Of a stretch of 64,000 nt of DNA, positions 1-11,474 are shown in pieces; the stretch's first letter is position 1, and each line of letters begins with the position of its first letter. Source of the DNA: Fragilaria crotonensis (lineage: Eukaryota > Bacillariophyta > Fragilariophyceae > Fragilariales > Fragilariaceae); the NCBI GenBank assembly GCA_022925895.1, contig JAKSYS010000049.1:62001-126000 (forward strand), read 5' to 3'. The position numbers were made by a program, and so were the translations under genes. The notes under the pieces were generated by a model. The model was given only the letters and a program-made list of their open reading frames with translations, was not told the origin of the DNA and ran no database searches.

Positions 1-3000
1 CGAATGGACGGAGGGGGAGAACTTGGGAGGAGTCGAGACATTCATCGCATTTTCTCGAACTTCGGTTACACTGTGGAGCTAACGGGTCCAGATTCTTCGA
101 ATCAAAACGGCCCAGGAGAACGACCTCATCAAACAATTGGAGACGCGCTTCGGGCTATGTTGTCAGGCGCAAACCTTCAACCAAATTTCTGGCCTTACGC
201 GTTCTACCATTATGTGCGTTTATACAACTTCGTACCGCACGGCACTCGACCTTCGAGTCCGTATGAGATGTGTGGCTCCGATCTTCCAAATTTGTCCAAA
301 CTGCGAACCTTTGGATGTCGTGTGCATGTCCGGCCCACTACCGCTCGTGTTGGTAAACTTGTGCCGAACTCTCGACTCGGCATATTTTTGGGATATTCGC
401 GGTCGTTAAAGATCCTGTATTACTACGATATGGAGAGCGCTATGGTGAAGACTGCCACACACGCCCGCTTTGATGAAGGAATGAACGATATGGTCGAAAA
501 GCCCCCTCCAAACGTCCAAATCCTTCGTCAGCTAAATCATGACGGAACTCATGCCCCCGAGAAAATGGAGTTATCACCCCTGGACCTCAGTGTCTCCGAC
601 GATCCATTCGATCGCCTCGATGCGTTGGTTCCAGCGATCATATGCGACCACCCTACACTTGGTTTCGAGATTGCTGAATGTCATATCCGAAAACGGGCAT
701 ACATTTCCAGTATTGCGCCGCATACTTCTGCGAGTCGGATCAAGAATGCCCGTCGGAAATACACCGGATCCTTCATTGTGTCTGTCAACGATACACCCAT
801 TTTCACCGCCGAATCCGCTGTAGTAGCTCTGACGGCCGCTGCTTCTTCCGACGATACCTCGTTTCGCATTGTCTTTGCGCCCGAGCGCTATATACCTATT
901 GCAGATCGTCGACATGATTCAGCACTTCACCTCTCCGTTGATCAACTTCGAGTCATCAGTTCAATCCTTGCGGACTCTGCCTCGGACGATAGTAATTCCC
1001 CCTTTGATGTTTCCGGCCTTGTCTTACGATCCCTCAACACGACAAGTCATGGCACACCCGAAGAGCAAGCCATTGGTAGTTTCACACGGAAGAAACTCAT
1101 GCGTCTATCGAATTGGAACGAATGGCAGGATGGGGAATTCAAACAATTGGACTCCATGGAAAGGCAAAACATGTACGGCAAACCCTGTTTTCCCCCGAAG
1201 GACGCCATCATCCTTCGCCAGCACTGGAATTATTCTCTTAAGGCCGATGGTACACGAAAGGCTCGTAATTGTTGTGATGGATCCCCTCGCGCTGCTCCTC
1301 AACTCAAGTTGGCGAATACCTATTCATCTTGTATTGAGCAACCCTGCATGCGATTGTTCTTTGCTCTTTGTGCTCACGAAGGCTTCATCAGCCTCAAGGT
1401 CGATGCGACGAATGCTTACGCAAACTCACCTCCCCCGGACCAACCAACATTCGTCTACATAGACGACCAATATGCAGATTGGTACCTGGCCCGACATGGT
1501 ATCGTTTTATCACGCGACATGGTCCTTCCGGTTCAACATGCGTTGCAAGGTCACCCCGAATCCGGTGCTCTTTGGGAAAAGTTCGTTAATAGCGTTATCG
1601 CCCGTCATGGTTTCAAGGCTACGGTTCATGAACGAAGTCTCTATCAAGGCATCTACAAAGGACACCGTATGCTAATCTGTCGCCAAGTCGACGATATGGC
1701 AATCGGCTGCGCCGACCCCGACGCCATTCGTGATCTCGTACGTACCATCTGCAGCGAAGATGGCATCGATCTACGAGATGAAGGGATCCTCGACTCTTTC
1801 AATGGTGTCGATGTCGAACAAACAGATCGGTACATCAAGATATCATGTGAGACATATATTGATAAGTTGTTGACCCACTATGGATGGTCCGCCGTTGGAT
1901 CACGAGACACCGATGCGAAGCCCATTGAACCCCTCTCGTCATCAACGTTGCAGCAGATGTTCGCTGATTACGAGACCTCCCCGGATGCTGACACTCCAGA
2001 ACATGCTGCGTTGGAACACGCAGCTGGTTTTTCTTACCGCAGTGTCCTCGGTGCCCTCATTTATGCTTACGTTGTCGCACGCCCCGATATCGGATACGCC
2101 GTGACTACTCTCGCCCGTTTTTCGGATCGGCCCGCAAAGATTCATTATGACGCCCTCCGTCGTGTGGCTCGTTATTTACGAATGACTAAATCCTGGGGCC
2201 TCTTCTATTGGCGACAACACGTCCTTCCTTCCCTTCCCGTTGGTCTATTTCAATCACTCAACTCTGATCCGGGACTCCCCTCCTTCCCGGAAGCGTCCGC
2301 TCCTACTCTCCTTGCGGGATACGTCGATGCGGCTCATGCCACGGATCTCAAGACTCGTCGCTCCGTCACTGGCCTTGTCTTCATGTTCTGTGGTGGGCCG
2401 ATCGCCTACAAATCCAAGATTCAACCTACAGTTTCTACCAGTTCCACTGAAGCTGAGTTCCTGGCTGCTGTCCACGCCGCAAAGATTGCTAAGTACCTCC
2501 GATCGATTCTCGCTGAGCTCGGCTACCCGCAGGATGAACCTACTACCCTCTACGAAGACAACGCCGCTGCTATATTAATGGTCAACGCCAGTCGTCCAAC
2601 TCCTCGCTCGCGTCATATCGACATTCAGCATTTTGCCATCCAGGAGTGGAAGGCCAACCGGGAGATTTTACTCGCACACATACCCGGGATAATTAACTCT
2701 GCAGATTCCTTGACCAAGTCCCTTGGGTCCACACTTCATCACCGCCACGTGCGCCGCCTGATGGGTCATTACGGTGCCCCATGGACACCCCGTGTCCTTT
2801 GAACTCCATCTGTTACTATGCACTCCTGTTGCTCATTGCCATATTCTCTGATACTGACAATGGGGGAGTGTGTTAGTGCATACTGGCGATCCCGAATACT
2901 GTACCGTTGTCTCCTGGTACAGTATACGAATACATATCTATGAACGAGGTTGAGTCACACTTACAACCTTCTCTGTGACCCACGTACATTGCACGTTCAG

Positions 3001-3023
3001 CGCATACTACTATAGTGTTAACA
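1..3023 (+). mobile_element. Ty1/copia LTR retrotransposon, 3' part (left end outside window)
   Basis: One open polyprotein frame (4-2802) covers, in order, the end of the integrase core (about 60-400, with the NGPGERPHQT and WPYAFYHYVRLYN stretches typical of copia integrases), a connector, the reverse transcriptase (about 1200-1760, with LKVDATNAYA and the catalytic-loop stretch RQVDDMAIG) and RNase H (about 2310-2750, with GYVDAAHA, STSSTEAEF and YEDNAAA). The order integrase, RT, RNase H places it in copia rather than gypsy. RQVDD in place of the usual YVDD is a feature I associate with diatom/marine copia clades. A purine-rich tract and a short LTR follow the stop. The part in the window looks whole; the rest lies outside, so overall state and age cannot be judged. 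Confidence 0.92.
2871..3023 (+). repeat. Probable 3' LTR of the left copia element
   Basis: It starts TGTTAGTGCA directly after a polypurine tract (ATGGGGGAGTG, about 2860-2870) and can be closed at GTTAACA, giving TGTTA...TAACA ends and about 153 bp. The 5' LTR is outside the window, so the right boundary is inferred from the terminal inverted bases only. Confidence 0.55.
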
Positions 3024-3211
3024 GCGGAGCCCTTCTGGCGCTCCGCTCACAACTTTATTAGCATCGACTATTCTACATCTCAATCGCACTCTTGCCGGTC
3101 TCTGAGGATCGTAAGGGTAACGAGGTAGGAATACACTTTGCTTCTCCGCTTCCAAACCGTACATCGCATCGTTATCGATCTCGTTTGGCTCGTTGTGCAT
3201 CGTTGGCATCC

Positions 3212-3592
3212 TCAAGAACGAGCACTTCTCCCTTCATTCACAACGCGCCCTCCTCGCCGTCGTCCTGTGCATAACACCGCTCCCCAGCGAGCGCGGCACA
3301 ACCGACGGCTGATCGCGGTTTGGATTCTCATTTCTCGATTATTGTCGTGGCCAGCAGGAATTCCCATAAGCCCACCATCGAGCATTCTCTGACCATCCAA
3401 GTGATGTTCCAAAAGATAATCCAATGCTGTCAGTCGAACCAACGCTCCAATCAACAGTCCATAGGGAGGTTGAGATTCCAAACACTCCTTTTGCAAGTCC
3501 TCCGAGTAACTTAGAATTGAGCCACCATCAATTTTGCTGCCTTCAGTGCTGATTCGTGCATCGGATACACTACCACGAAATCAGACTTGTAC
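3212..3592 (-). CDS. Possible coding exon, unrecognised
   Basis: An open minus-strand frame of about 125 codons without a clear ATG. It holds protein-like sequence such as YSEDLQKECLESQPPYGLLI followed by LVRLTALDYLLEHHLDG, then turns Arg/Gly-rich and stops. There is a plausible AG acceptor near 3592, but no upstream exon could be assigned. I recognise no family. It sits between the copia LTR and a DDE transposase gene and may be an exon of a decayed gene. The neighbouring 3593-4148 shows nothing I can support. Confidence 0.25.
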
Positions 3593-4148
3593 AGATGTAT
3601 CAATCTCTCTAGAACGGGTGGTGGTGACTTGTCCCCAAGGATGCAATTGGGCCAAAAAGAAATTGTTGTCAATGTTGTTGTGCGTGTTGTCATTGCTATT
3701 GCGCTGCCCGTTTTCATGCATGTACCAGGACGTACATAATACACGTGCTTACAACGCTATACTCGAAGTATTTTTTGTGTCTGAGAATTGCTCATTGGAC
3801 TGGATTTAAAACTCCTGTAGAGATGTACTAAGTTATACGAGCTGACCCAGAGTTTTTGGATCCTTCTTCTATTTTTATCGGAGGTACACTTGCAACCCGT
3901 TTGGAGCTAGTATGATATATGGCAGGTTTCACCCTCAACCCTCCTCGCGTACAGCTTCATATGTTTTGTACTTATGTATACATTATCCCAGAGTAGAATT
4001 CAGCCAAAAAATCTGCAATCCATATCTTTCACAATCGTCACTCGTTACATTCACAATTAATCACCTTTGATCTTTGCGTTTCTCAACTCGGAATGCACAA
4101 AGCCGCGGTCGAAGTCAAGGGCACACCTGTGACACTTGAAGGCTTTCA

Positions 4149-7008
4149 TCAGCCTTTCGATTTCGGCATAGAGGAGTTGTTCTTGTTTGGGGATAAAGGA
4201 GTGGTCCGCTGAGCGAGAGAATTCTGATCTTCGTTCTCAACCCACCTTGCAGCAGCTCGCTGATGTTGTTTCTCCTCCTGCTCCTGCTGAAGATGATGGT
4301 AAGTACATACGTATGCCCGCGCCCGTGATGCAAACTTCTCAATCCTTTCCTTCGTTAGAACAGTAACAGGGCTTGTGCAGTCTCGAACCAGCTGCTTGAA
4401 GTTTTCTTTCCACGTTTGCGAGACAGTGGCATGCGTCGATAGTATGCCTTGGCATGTGCCCAGCAATATTCGACGCCCTCACCAGCAAGCTCTGCATGAA
4501 ACTTTGGTGTTAGTAAGACTGTCACTCCAAGCTGAGATCCAAGGTATTGAAGCGCCGATTCTTCGTCTTTAAAGTCAGTACATTCTGCCATTATATTACG
4601 AAGCGAATATCGTAAGTCAATTGTGCCTGTGATGTTGTCCTTGCGCCCATCAAGCGTATACTTCTCTAACGAACTTCTATCAATCAGCCCTCTCTCTGAC
4701 AGAACTTGTAGAAGGCCTTTGGGTTGTCCCACCCATCCAGGAGCTACTATTTCCTTGCGGTCTGATAGTTCGATGTTGTTGTTTGTCGCAAACACCTGGA
4801 GCTCTTTTTTTGTGAAACCTCGTTGCTGCTGGAGTGCCACTCCCTTCTCTTTGAGTGCTTCAAGAAGTTGCTTTTTAGACCTCTCCACTGTCCTGATTTT
4901 CCCTGTCGGTCGGTCACGCCTTTGGATTTCACGTTGATCGTCATTTAGATACCATGGACCTGTGTCAGAGTCCTTGAATATCAATGACTGCGTGTCGCCA
5001 ACAGTCAGCGAAGGTAAGTGCGGACCGAGGAACCCATCTTGTGCCATTATAAGAGTATCTCTCATTCTTGCTTGTGCCCTCCGAAGGACTTGGACATGTG
5101 CTGTGCACTGAGAGCATGTTCGCGCTTGCGAGCGTGCCCTTGACTGTGGTCGAATGTGAAGATCATGTCATAGCTTGGATAAAGAACCTTCAGGCAATCG
5201 ACGATGTCTTCAAACTGAAGACTCATATGATAGGAATTCCAATAGCCTTCGTTGTTCACCCCGATGTATAAGTACTTCACAAAGGAGACTCAGTCAAGGC
5301 AGCTTTGTAAACGGTGCCGTTGATTTCCATTGCGGCTTGTGTGTCTTTGTAAGTTGATCCCGTTGCTCTCCTCTCGTTGTTGACTCTTTCTAACTCTATG
5401 TCTGACATTTGTCGCCCAAAGCCAAAGTCTCGGGATACGAAGGCAGACAGCATGTATCCATCCCCTTCTGACTTAGGCAGAAGAGGTCTCTGACCGTTCG
5501 GAGCGATCCAAGTCTTTGCGCCCATCAAATACTGGGAAAAGACACTCTCATCCTGACCAATGATCATGATCGGTCGTGCATTGGAAGATACTCTGATACT
5601 GGTTGTTGGATTGATGACATCTGTTCCGCCGCCGAAACGATTCCAGTAGTCAACGTGGTATTCTATGTGCTCTGTATCCTTGACAATGTCGAAGTACCTG
5701 TGTCCCATTTCGACGTCAACGTTTGCCATACCAATAGCGTCATTTATAGGAATTTGTATCCACCGTTTGCAATATGGCTCCAACTTAGTTAGATAAGTTG
5801 TACAGAATTGTTTACGGTTCGCCACAACGTCCTCTCGTTCGTGGCCGTCAACATAAAGCTCTTCTTCCGATCGTCGAATTCAAATCCAAGTCGCTTCATC
5901 CAACGCCATGCAGTACTGAAGCTCAAGGTCTTTAATCCGTAGGCATGAAGAAAGGAGTTTATTAGAGTCCGAGAGGCTGTTTGATTCTCCTCAGTATGAC
6001 TTGTCCTAGTAGTAGTAATAGTACTAGTACTATCGATACCTGTGCCTTGTTGGTCCGCCGACGCCGCACCAGCCTCCTCATCTTGTTGCCATTGCAATGC
6101 CAGTCTTGGTATTACTGTGCTGACAATAAAGTCGCGGACACTCTCTATTGTTAGTTTGGCTAAGTTTTTCATTCCAAACGACAAGATCTGTTCCTTCGCA
6201 TCAGGGTATATCTCAAGCAGTCGCGGCAGGGGTCGTTTCCCACACTGCACATACAGGTTCGGATGTGGAAAGCATTCCAGCTCGCGGAACCCCATGTTCC
6301 ATTGGGCCACTGTCTTGTAGAACGTGGCCTGATTCAGCCCAAGCCCATTCAAAGTCTTGCATGCATCCCGGCAACACTCATGCCACGTCCACTTATTCAT
6401 ATGTTGAAGAGCAAGTTGGTATGCTAATATCAAAAATAGCGACCTCTGTCGAATCTCGTAGATTTCGGTCTTGGTACAATAGTTGTCCGGGTCTCCACCC
6501 TGTACCACACAACGCCAACTATTCTCGCTCTCATGAACTGCCTTGAGCTGCAAGATTCGACGCTCTAGCGCCTCCTGGGGAGTCTCGATGTATTCCATTG
6601 TAGTACTAGTTGTTGCATTCTGGGCACTGTCGAAAACACTCACGAATTCTCTCCTTGGTTTGAAGAGAAGGTACGCTTCGGGACTTTCGGGCCAGTAGGA
6701 GAATGTGGAAGGACCAGCATTATTACCATCAACTCGCCGGCGCTTATTAGGGGAAACTTCTTGTTCATCTTCATTAATGACACCTGCGTTTTCGGCATCG
6801 ATACTGCTGCTGGTACTATGAGGTCGTGCCCGTGTCGATGGGATTGTCAGGACATTTGAAGCAACTTCAAGCACCCTTTCCTTCCATGCTCGGTTCAAGG
6901 GGCTTGGATACAAAATCTGCTTTGTCTCCTCAGTGAAGTAGTAAAACTGTTGATGGCGGTACTCACATGGAACACGCCAGTAGTGTTCGATCCATCAAAT
7001 CTCGACAT
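4149..7008 (-). CDS. DDE-superfamily DNA transposase, intron-containing and frame-disrupted
   Basis: It resembles the transposases common in fungi and diatoms that carry a VDGHER...VV stretch before the DDE core. Start ATG at 7008 (MSRFDGSNTTGVFH), a 50-nt GT-AG intron at 6917-6966, then an N-terminal region with a basic KRRR patch. The core follows in order: YVDGHEREDVV (about 5840), first Asp in IIGQDESVF (about 5565), second Asp in FTFDHSQGH (about 5145), Glu in KFHAELAGEGVEYCW (about 4480), then a tail ending at 4149. The reading frame changes near 5865, 5278, 5063 and 4412, each within one or two bases and with homology resuming at once, so the copy is either dead or carries assembly indels. 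No terminal inverted repeats could be assigned. The family name is uncertain; the DDE order and motifs are clear. Confidence 0.75.
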
Positions 7009-7219
7009 CACAGATCCAAAGATGCGGACTTTGCAAAAGCTGCATTAAATTTTTGGTGTCAATGTTGAGAGTGGCATCAATGTGCCCACTCTTCTTTAAT
7101 GCTTCGACCCAAGTTTCCGCTGGAAGCCAACAATTTATCAACCTGGGTCCGTATGTAGCATCGAAACGAATCAACATGGCAGCTGCTGTGATAATGGTGT
7201 AAATGCCCTTGTCAGCCAT
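6995..7219 (-). CDS. Small ORF upstream of the DDE transposase, unrecognised
   Basis: A 74-codon ATG-initiated frame (begins MADKGIYTIITAAAMLIR, includes INCWLPAETWVEALKKSGH). Its end overlaps the proposed first codons of the transposase in a different frame. It may be an upstream exon of that gene, a separate small ORF of the element, or chance. No family recognised. Confidence 0.25.
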   Translation of the reverse strand: MADKGIYTIITAAAMLIRFDATYGPRLINCWLPAETWVEALKKSGHIDATLNIDTKNLMQLLQSPHLWICDVEI

Positions 7220-7230
7220 CGTATCAGGCT

Positions 7231-7297
7231 ACCCAAACAAATCAGTTTGATAGTTGACTGTGTTTTAAACAGACCTGCCAGGATTGGGTAGCCTAAA
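7231..7297. repeat. Short inverted repeat (hairpin)
   Basis: AGGCTACCCAA at about 7231 is matched by TTGGGTAGCCT at about 7287, an 11-bp stem around a roughly 45-base spacer, just upstream of the DDE transposase region. It could be a small element end or a simple hairpin; function unknown. Confidence 0.5.
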
Positions 7298-7460
7298 CGG
7301 AGTGCAATTGTTGCAAACGACGGCACGCAATATCATTGTGAAACTCGTGCTTCCAGCGCGAGAATACATTCCGACATGACGTCACAAGAAGATACATCCT
7401 AGTTCGTGTGTACAGCATATACTACGTGGTGCGCCAGGATTTTCTGAGGTGAAACCTGCC

Positions 7461-7593
7461 ATACAGGATGGCGGTTGGAGTCTGGAGCACTGTCCTGAAG
7501 TATTTGTACGATACTGGTATTGAGGACTACTGTATGATTAGAAGTTGAATCAAGAAGAGCATGCATGAACACGAATGTAGGTTGATAAACGAT
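7461..7593. repeat. 133-bp dispersed direct repeat, copy A
   Basis: Almost identical (a handful of substitutions) to 9250-9382, in the same orientation, about 1.79 kb apart. No coding content or terminal structure was recognised. Confidence 0.85.
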
Positions 7594-7727
7594 TTCGCTG
7601 GAAGGTCCGGCCCAAGCACGTTTCGCGATTAACAGATGTACCTTAAGGATGTGCGCGCCAGCCAATGACCGGCCGGCGTGATGAGAGCTTGTTAGGATCT
7701 TTGTCGTATCATTCGAGCTGGCAAGGT

Positions 7728-8003
7728 TCAGCAAATGTCAGCAGATTTCTTTTTCGTCAGCAAATGTCAGCAGATTTGGTTTTCGTCAGCAAATGTCAGC
7801 AAACTTGATTCTCGTCAGCAAACGTCAGAAGATGTCAGCATCACCGTAGCTTTTGTACTGGAATAAACTCGTTTTCGTCATCATATGTCAGAAAATGTCA
7901 GCAGATTTGAATTTCGTCAGCAGACGTCAGCAAATTCGTTTTTTGTCAGCGGATGTCAGCAGATCTGTCGTTTCGTCAGCAAGTGTCAGCAAAACGACGA
8001 TGA
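7728..8003. repeat. Minisatellite of TGTCAGCA units
   Basis: About eight diverged copies of a 27-30-bp unit whose core is CGTCAGCAAATGTCAGCAGA followed by a T-rich spacer. The array is interrupted once (about 7830-7880) by non-repeat sequence. Each unit itself holds two GTCAGCA boxes, so the array is a repeat within a repeat. Short open frames crossing it are by-products of the periodicity. Confidence 0.8.
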
Positions 8004-8140
8004 CGCTGGCATAACCAGTTTAGCACCAGCCAGACACAGAACGGAAATGATTTTCGCCTCCGGCCAGCGTGAATTCGACCTTGATTCACGACTAAGCGTG
8101 TATTGCCGGACCTTCCTGGGCATTCAGTATTCAGTGTATG

Positions 8141-9175
8141 CAAATCCGATTAACTGTCAGTGATTTGACGTAATCGTGACATCATAGGAATCCTGGAAAA
8201 AGGAACTTACCCTTTTTTGATTTCATCTTCCAACGACAAATCGGGCACGCTCGCAAAGTAGCCGGCCGGCTATGTTGCCGTTTGGCCGTTCTGAAATTTG
8301 AATTTGATTGGAAAGGGCGTTCCCGTAGGTGCCTACGAAGGTACGTAGAAACAGGTAGAAACGGTGATGTGCGTACTGTTACGCATCCGGATGTGCACAA
8401 AACCACAAATTTGTAATCCTTGACAATGGACCCTCAACTGCACACAGTTGAGGGTCTATTTCTCTTGTAGTTGACCCCTTTTTTTGCTTTTCATTCTGTG
8501 TCTTTTTTAAATGTAGCAATTGTAGCCAGTCAGTTGTAGTGACAATGGGAGTGAAGCTGTTTAGCTTGATTTTCAATGCATTTTCTGGAAGGGTCTCAAA
8601 TGACACCGTAGTACAAGCACTGGTATGGACGTACTGTAGTACCAGGTAGCCGGTAGTAGAAGAAGTAGTAGCATTCTTATCTACGTTCTGTCGTTGTACA
8701 TGCAGCAGGTACTCCAGTACTGTATCCATAGTTCAGAGCCGTAGAAAATACATACACGGTACACGGTATACTGCAACTGTGCTACTGGCATACAGTCGAA
8801 GACATCCTCCTGTAGAAGTGCAGTATTGAAAGAACGTTGATCTGTCTTAAAAGTATTTGAGGAGCAATCGATTTGGAGCTCATAGGATCGTATCTGGGTA
8901 TACATACCGGGACCAACTCGTAGTTGGCTGTTGCGTACACTTATTACCCAAATCCAGTTTTTAATGTAGGCATCCATTCGTGGATAATGCATATGAGTTC
9001 AAATTACTGTCGTGACAGGGAGGGCCGGCGGCAGATGATAGCCGAGCGATTTTTGTCAGGAATAATTCTTAAATTCCCTTCCTTAATGGCTTCCACGTGG
9101 AGCTAAATTTTCTACGCCCGTCCTAAGTAACGTGTCGTACGATGACGTCAAATCACTGACAGATAATCGGATTTG
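8141..9175. mobile_element. 1.03-kb TIR element (non-autonomous DNA transposon)
   Basis: The left end CAAATCCGATTAACTGTCAG (8141) and the right end (9146-9175) are inverted copies for about 30 bases (CAAATCCGATTA, one mismatch, then CTGTCAGTGATTTGACGT with one change shortly after). The interior has no recognisable transposase. The ends resemble, in base pattern (ATCCGATTA...TGACGTCA), the pogo-like element at 16892-20353 but are not the same sequence. No target duplication could be read with confidence. Confidence 0.65.
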
Positions 9176-9249
9176 TAGGTTGTAGGTGCTAGTAAGTACG
9201 TCGTACGTAGTACTCCGAGTATGTCATACATGTATATTGCGTGTATGAT

Positions 9250-9382
9250 ATACAGGATGGCGGTTGGAGTCTGGAGCACTGTCCTGAAGTATTTGTACGA
9301 TACTGGTATTGAGGACTACTGTATGATTAGAAGTTGAATCAAGAAGAGAATGCATGACCACGAATGTAGGTTGATAAAAGAT
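9250..9382. repeat. 133-bp dispersed direct repeat, copy B
   Basis: Second copy of the repeat at 7461-7593, lying just outside the right end of the 8141-9175 element. The two copies flank the minisatellite and the TIR element, which suggests a duplication that predates or accompanied their arrival. Confidence 0.85.
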
Positions 9383-10202
9383 CTTAACTGAGAGACTGAG
9401 CTCGGGTTTAACTCAACCCAGAACAAGCCTCACCAATGATGGACGTTATAACTAACTGGGGAAGAGCCCACATGCTTTCCCTTGAACTCCAGGTTCCTGG
9501 AAGAACCCGAAACTCGAGCATGGGACTCTCGGGTGCCTGCACTCTTCCCCTTCAAGGAACTAAGAGGAGAGGAGATCGGTTAAATTATCTGAGTGCTGTT
9601 TTCCCAACAACAGAAACAATTCTTTGAAGTCGATGGTCCCTCACAGCCTTGTTTTGTGAACTTTGGGCGATATACCTTGTCGGAGATTTAATCTGTCCAC
9701 GATATTGTTCGTTCTCCGAATCGTGATTGTTCCGTTACAATGAACCCTATCAATCAGAAGCGAACTTCTGGTTGCCTTTCCCAATTTAGTCCGATTCACC
9801 GCTAACTCAAGAACTTGTTGCCCCGGTTGATGATCAAAACTCCACCGCCAAATTATCACGTCTGAGGTTGTAGTCAATCAGTGCTTGCCGTTTATTTTGG
9901 GGAAAATGGAGATCCGCCACCAAAGGTAAATCCACATCATGCTAGAGCTGTAGCTACCGTATGTAGGCACACTAGGCAGTAGTCAGTGTCGTACTACAAC
10001 CGGAAGACACTGACTTAACTACTGGGCTTGCCCCGTAACGGTCACGTCCGGGTCTTACCCTGAACCCTATGCATATATTGACCCGCACGTCGACAGTCGA
10101 CAGGTTCCGATAACCTGAACCCTAAACAGCGACCGTTGCTGAATGTACAGTACTTGTATGGGTTGTGTACTGGAGTATGTTGTATGACACCTCGACTCTG
10201 AC
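9383..10202. other. Gene-poor interval
   Basis: No convincing coding region, RNA gene or element. Short open frames at 9436-9627 (+) and 9641-9877 (-) show no recognisable motif. The right half is rich in GTAC/AGTACT words, as in other non-coding parts of the window. Confidence 0.5.
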
Positions 10203-10392
10203 CAAGGGTACATATATTAGAGGGTGGACAACGTACGTAGACGCTGCCGTAGAGGCCATGTTCGATGTCTCGGTCAAATCGTCCTTCCGTGATCGGTCTC
10301 ATCACGCACAATCACAAATCTCTCACAACAAAAACAGCGCAACAACACGAAGGACAACAGCAAAATCAACCATGTCAACGACGGCAACAACC
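10203..10392 (+). repeat. Inverted repeat, left arm (possible duplicated promoter / 5' gene end)
   Basis: From CAAGGGTACATATATTAGAG to about ATGTCAACGACGGCAACAAC this matches, inverted, 12214-12384 at roughly 70-80 % by eye. The conserved stretches include TTCGATGTCTCGGTCAAATC and AAATCAACCATG. Both arms end with an ATG followed by a Thr/Ala-rich start (MSTTATT here, MTTAATS in the other arm), which suggests duplicated upstream and 5' coding sequence rather than transposon ends. Confidence 0.55.
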
Positions 10393-10493
10393 CACTACAG
10401 TAGTCGTTTACTGCTCCAAGTTTGCCCTCCCTGATCCCTTGGAATGCCTATTGACGCCCCCATGGTGTCTGTCGGTTCGTACATGAGGTTTGG

Positions 10494-10919
10494 ATGTCTC
10501 GATTCGCCGGCGAGAGTAGGCTGAGTAACATTGTAGGGGAGATTAGCATTCATGGTGACAATCACGATCGCATACCAGAAATGATTGCCAAGAAGATGAA
10601 ATATGTCAATATCAGCACCCATTTCCAGATGCTTTCCCCGAATCACTCCGTTTGGATTCAGACGCCGTTATCAGGGCACTACCAAACCCAGCGTGGTGAG
10701 CAATTCAATTGCACCCTTCAAAACCTCACCCAACTGCTCGGAAAAGAAGGTGGAGAAATACTGTGGACCAATGGATGGTTCATTCCGCTGTTAACACTAC
10801 ATGAGTGGGGATCCAATGATGGCTTCTGTCTGCTCGTCGAGTCTTTGGAATTTCCAGCAAGTCAACGAAGAGTCACAGAAGAGTCGTGGACTAGACACCA
10901 CCGTGCTCCACGTTTCTAG
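10494..10919 (+). CDS. Unrecognised 141-codon ORF
   Basis: An ATG-initiated open frame (MSRFAGESRLSNIVGEISIH...) between the two inverted arms. It contains an IPEMIAKKMKYVNIS stretch and no motif that I recognise. No splice sites or paralogue support it, so it may be chance; it is listed because it is the longest open frame in 9.4-12.4 kb. Confidence 0.2.
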   Translation: MSRFAGESRLSNIVGEISIHGDNHDRIPEMIAKKMKYVNISTHFQMLSPNHSVWIQTPLSGHYQTQRGEQFNCTLQNLTQLLGKEGGEILWTNGWFIPLLTLHEWGSNDGFCLLVESLEFPASQRRVTEESWTRHHRAPRF

Positions 10920-11474
10920 TTACGCGCTGCCAGGTCGCAGAAAAAGGTGGAGTAGACTATACGATAGAAATTCATCATGCTGAATAGCAGGCACACCTTA
11001 ATTCATGCACTATCGCCAGCCGATTGGCCCGCTAGGAGTCCCACTTTAGTCCAAAGGAAGATGTCGGTCATCTACTTTTGTGTGGCCAAACATTGCCGAA
11101 GGCCCTGTATGGCTTGTACGCATTCACAGTTCATATGACCAGCATGCTGTTTCCTCCAGGCGCATCGATGCAATCCCGAAGATGAGCGCTGTTCTCGCGG
11201 TACCCACACGAAGGCGATGAAATGACAGTTCAAGCAGACAATATTTGTGTCTCAGTCAACGAGGATCGCTTCTTTTCCCAGTAGCAAATGCTCCGATCCC
11301 TTCGAATGTGAATGTCCACAAGGACTATGACCACGATGATGATCTAGCGTCTCAACTGAATGATGTCGGGGAACTCCACCAACAGTACCAGCGATCCACA
11401 TATCTCGTCCAGCCTGTGGCAGCTGCAACATCTCCCAAAGTTGCGGCACTGGTAGGAGCTCTGAGAGGTGGCAA

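Noticed and set aside
7399-7734. A 111-codon minus-strand frame upstream of the minisatellite as a gene
   Set aside because: Most of it is the 133-bp dispersed repeat read in one frame; there is no motif, and the second repeat copy does not keep the frame.
7885-8163. A plus-strand frame reading VSKCQQICRFVSKCQQ-like repeats as a repetitive protein
   Set aside because: The protein periodicity comes directly from the TGTCAGCA minisatellite, with no independent coding support.
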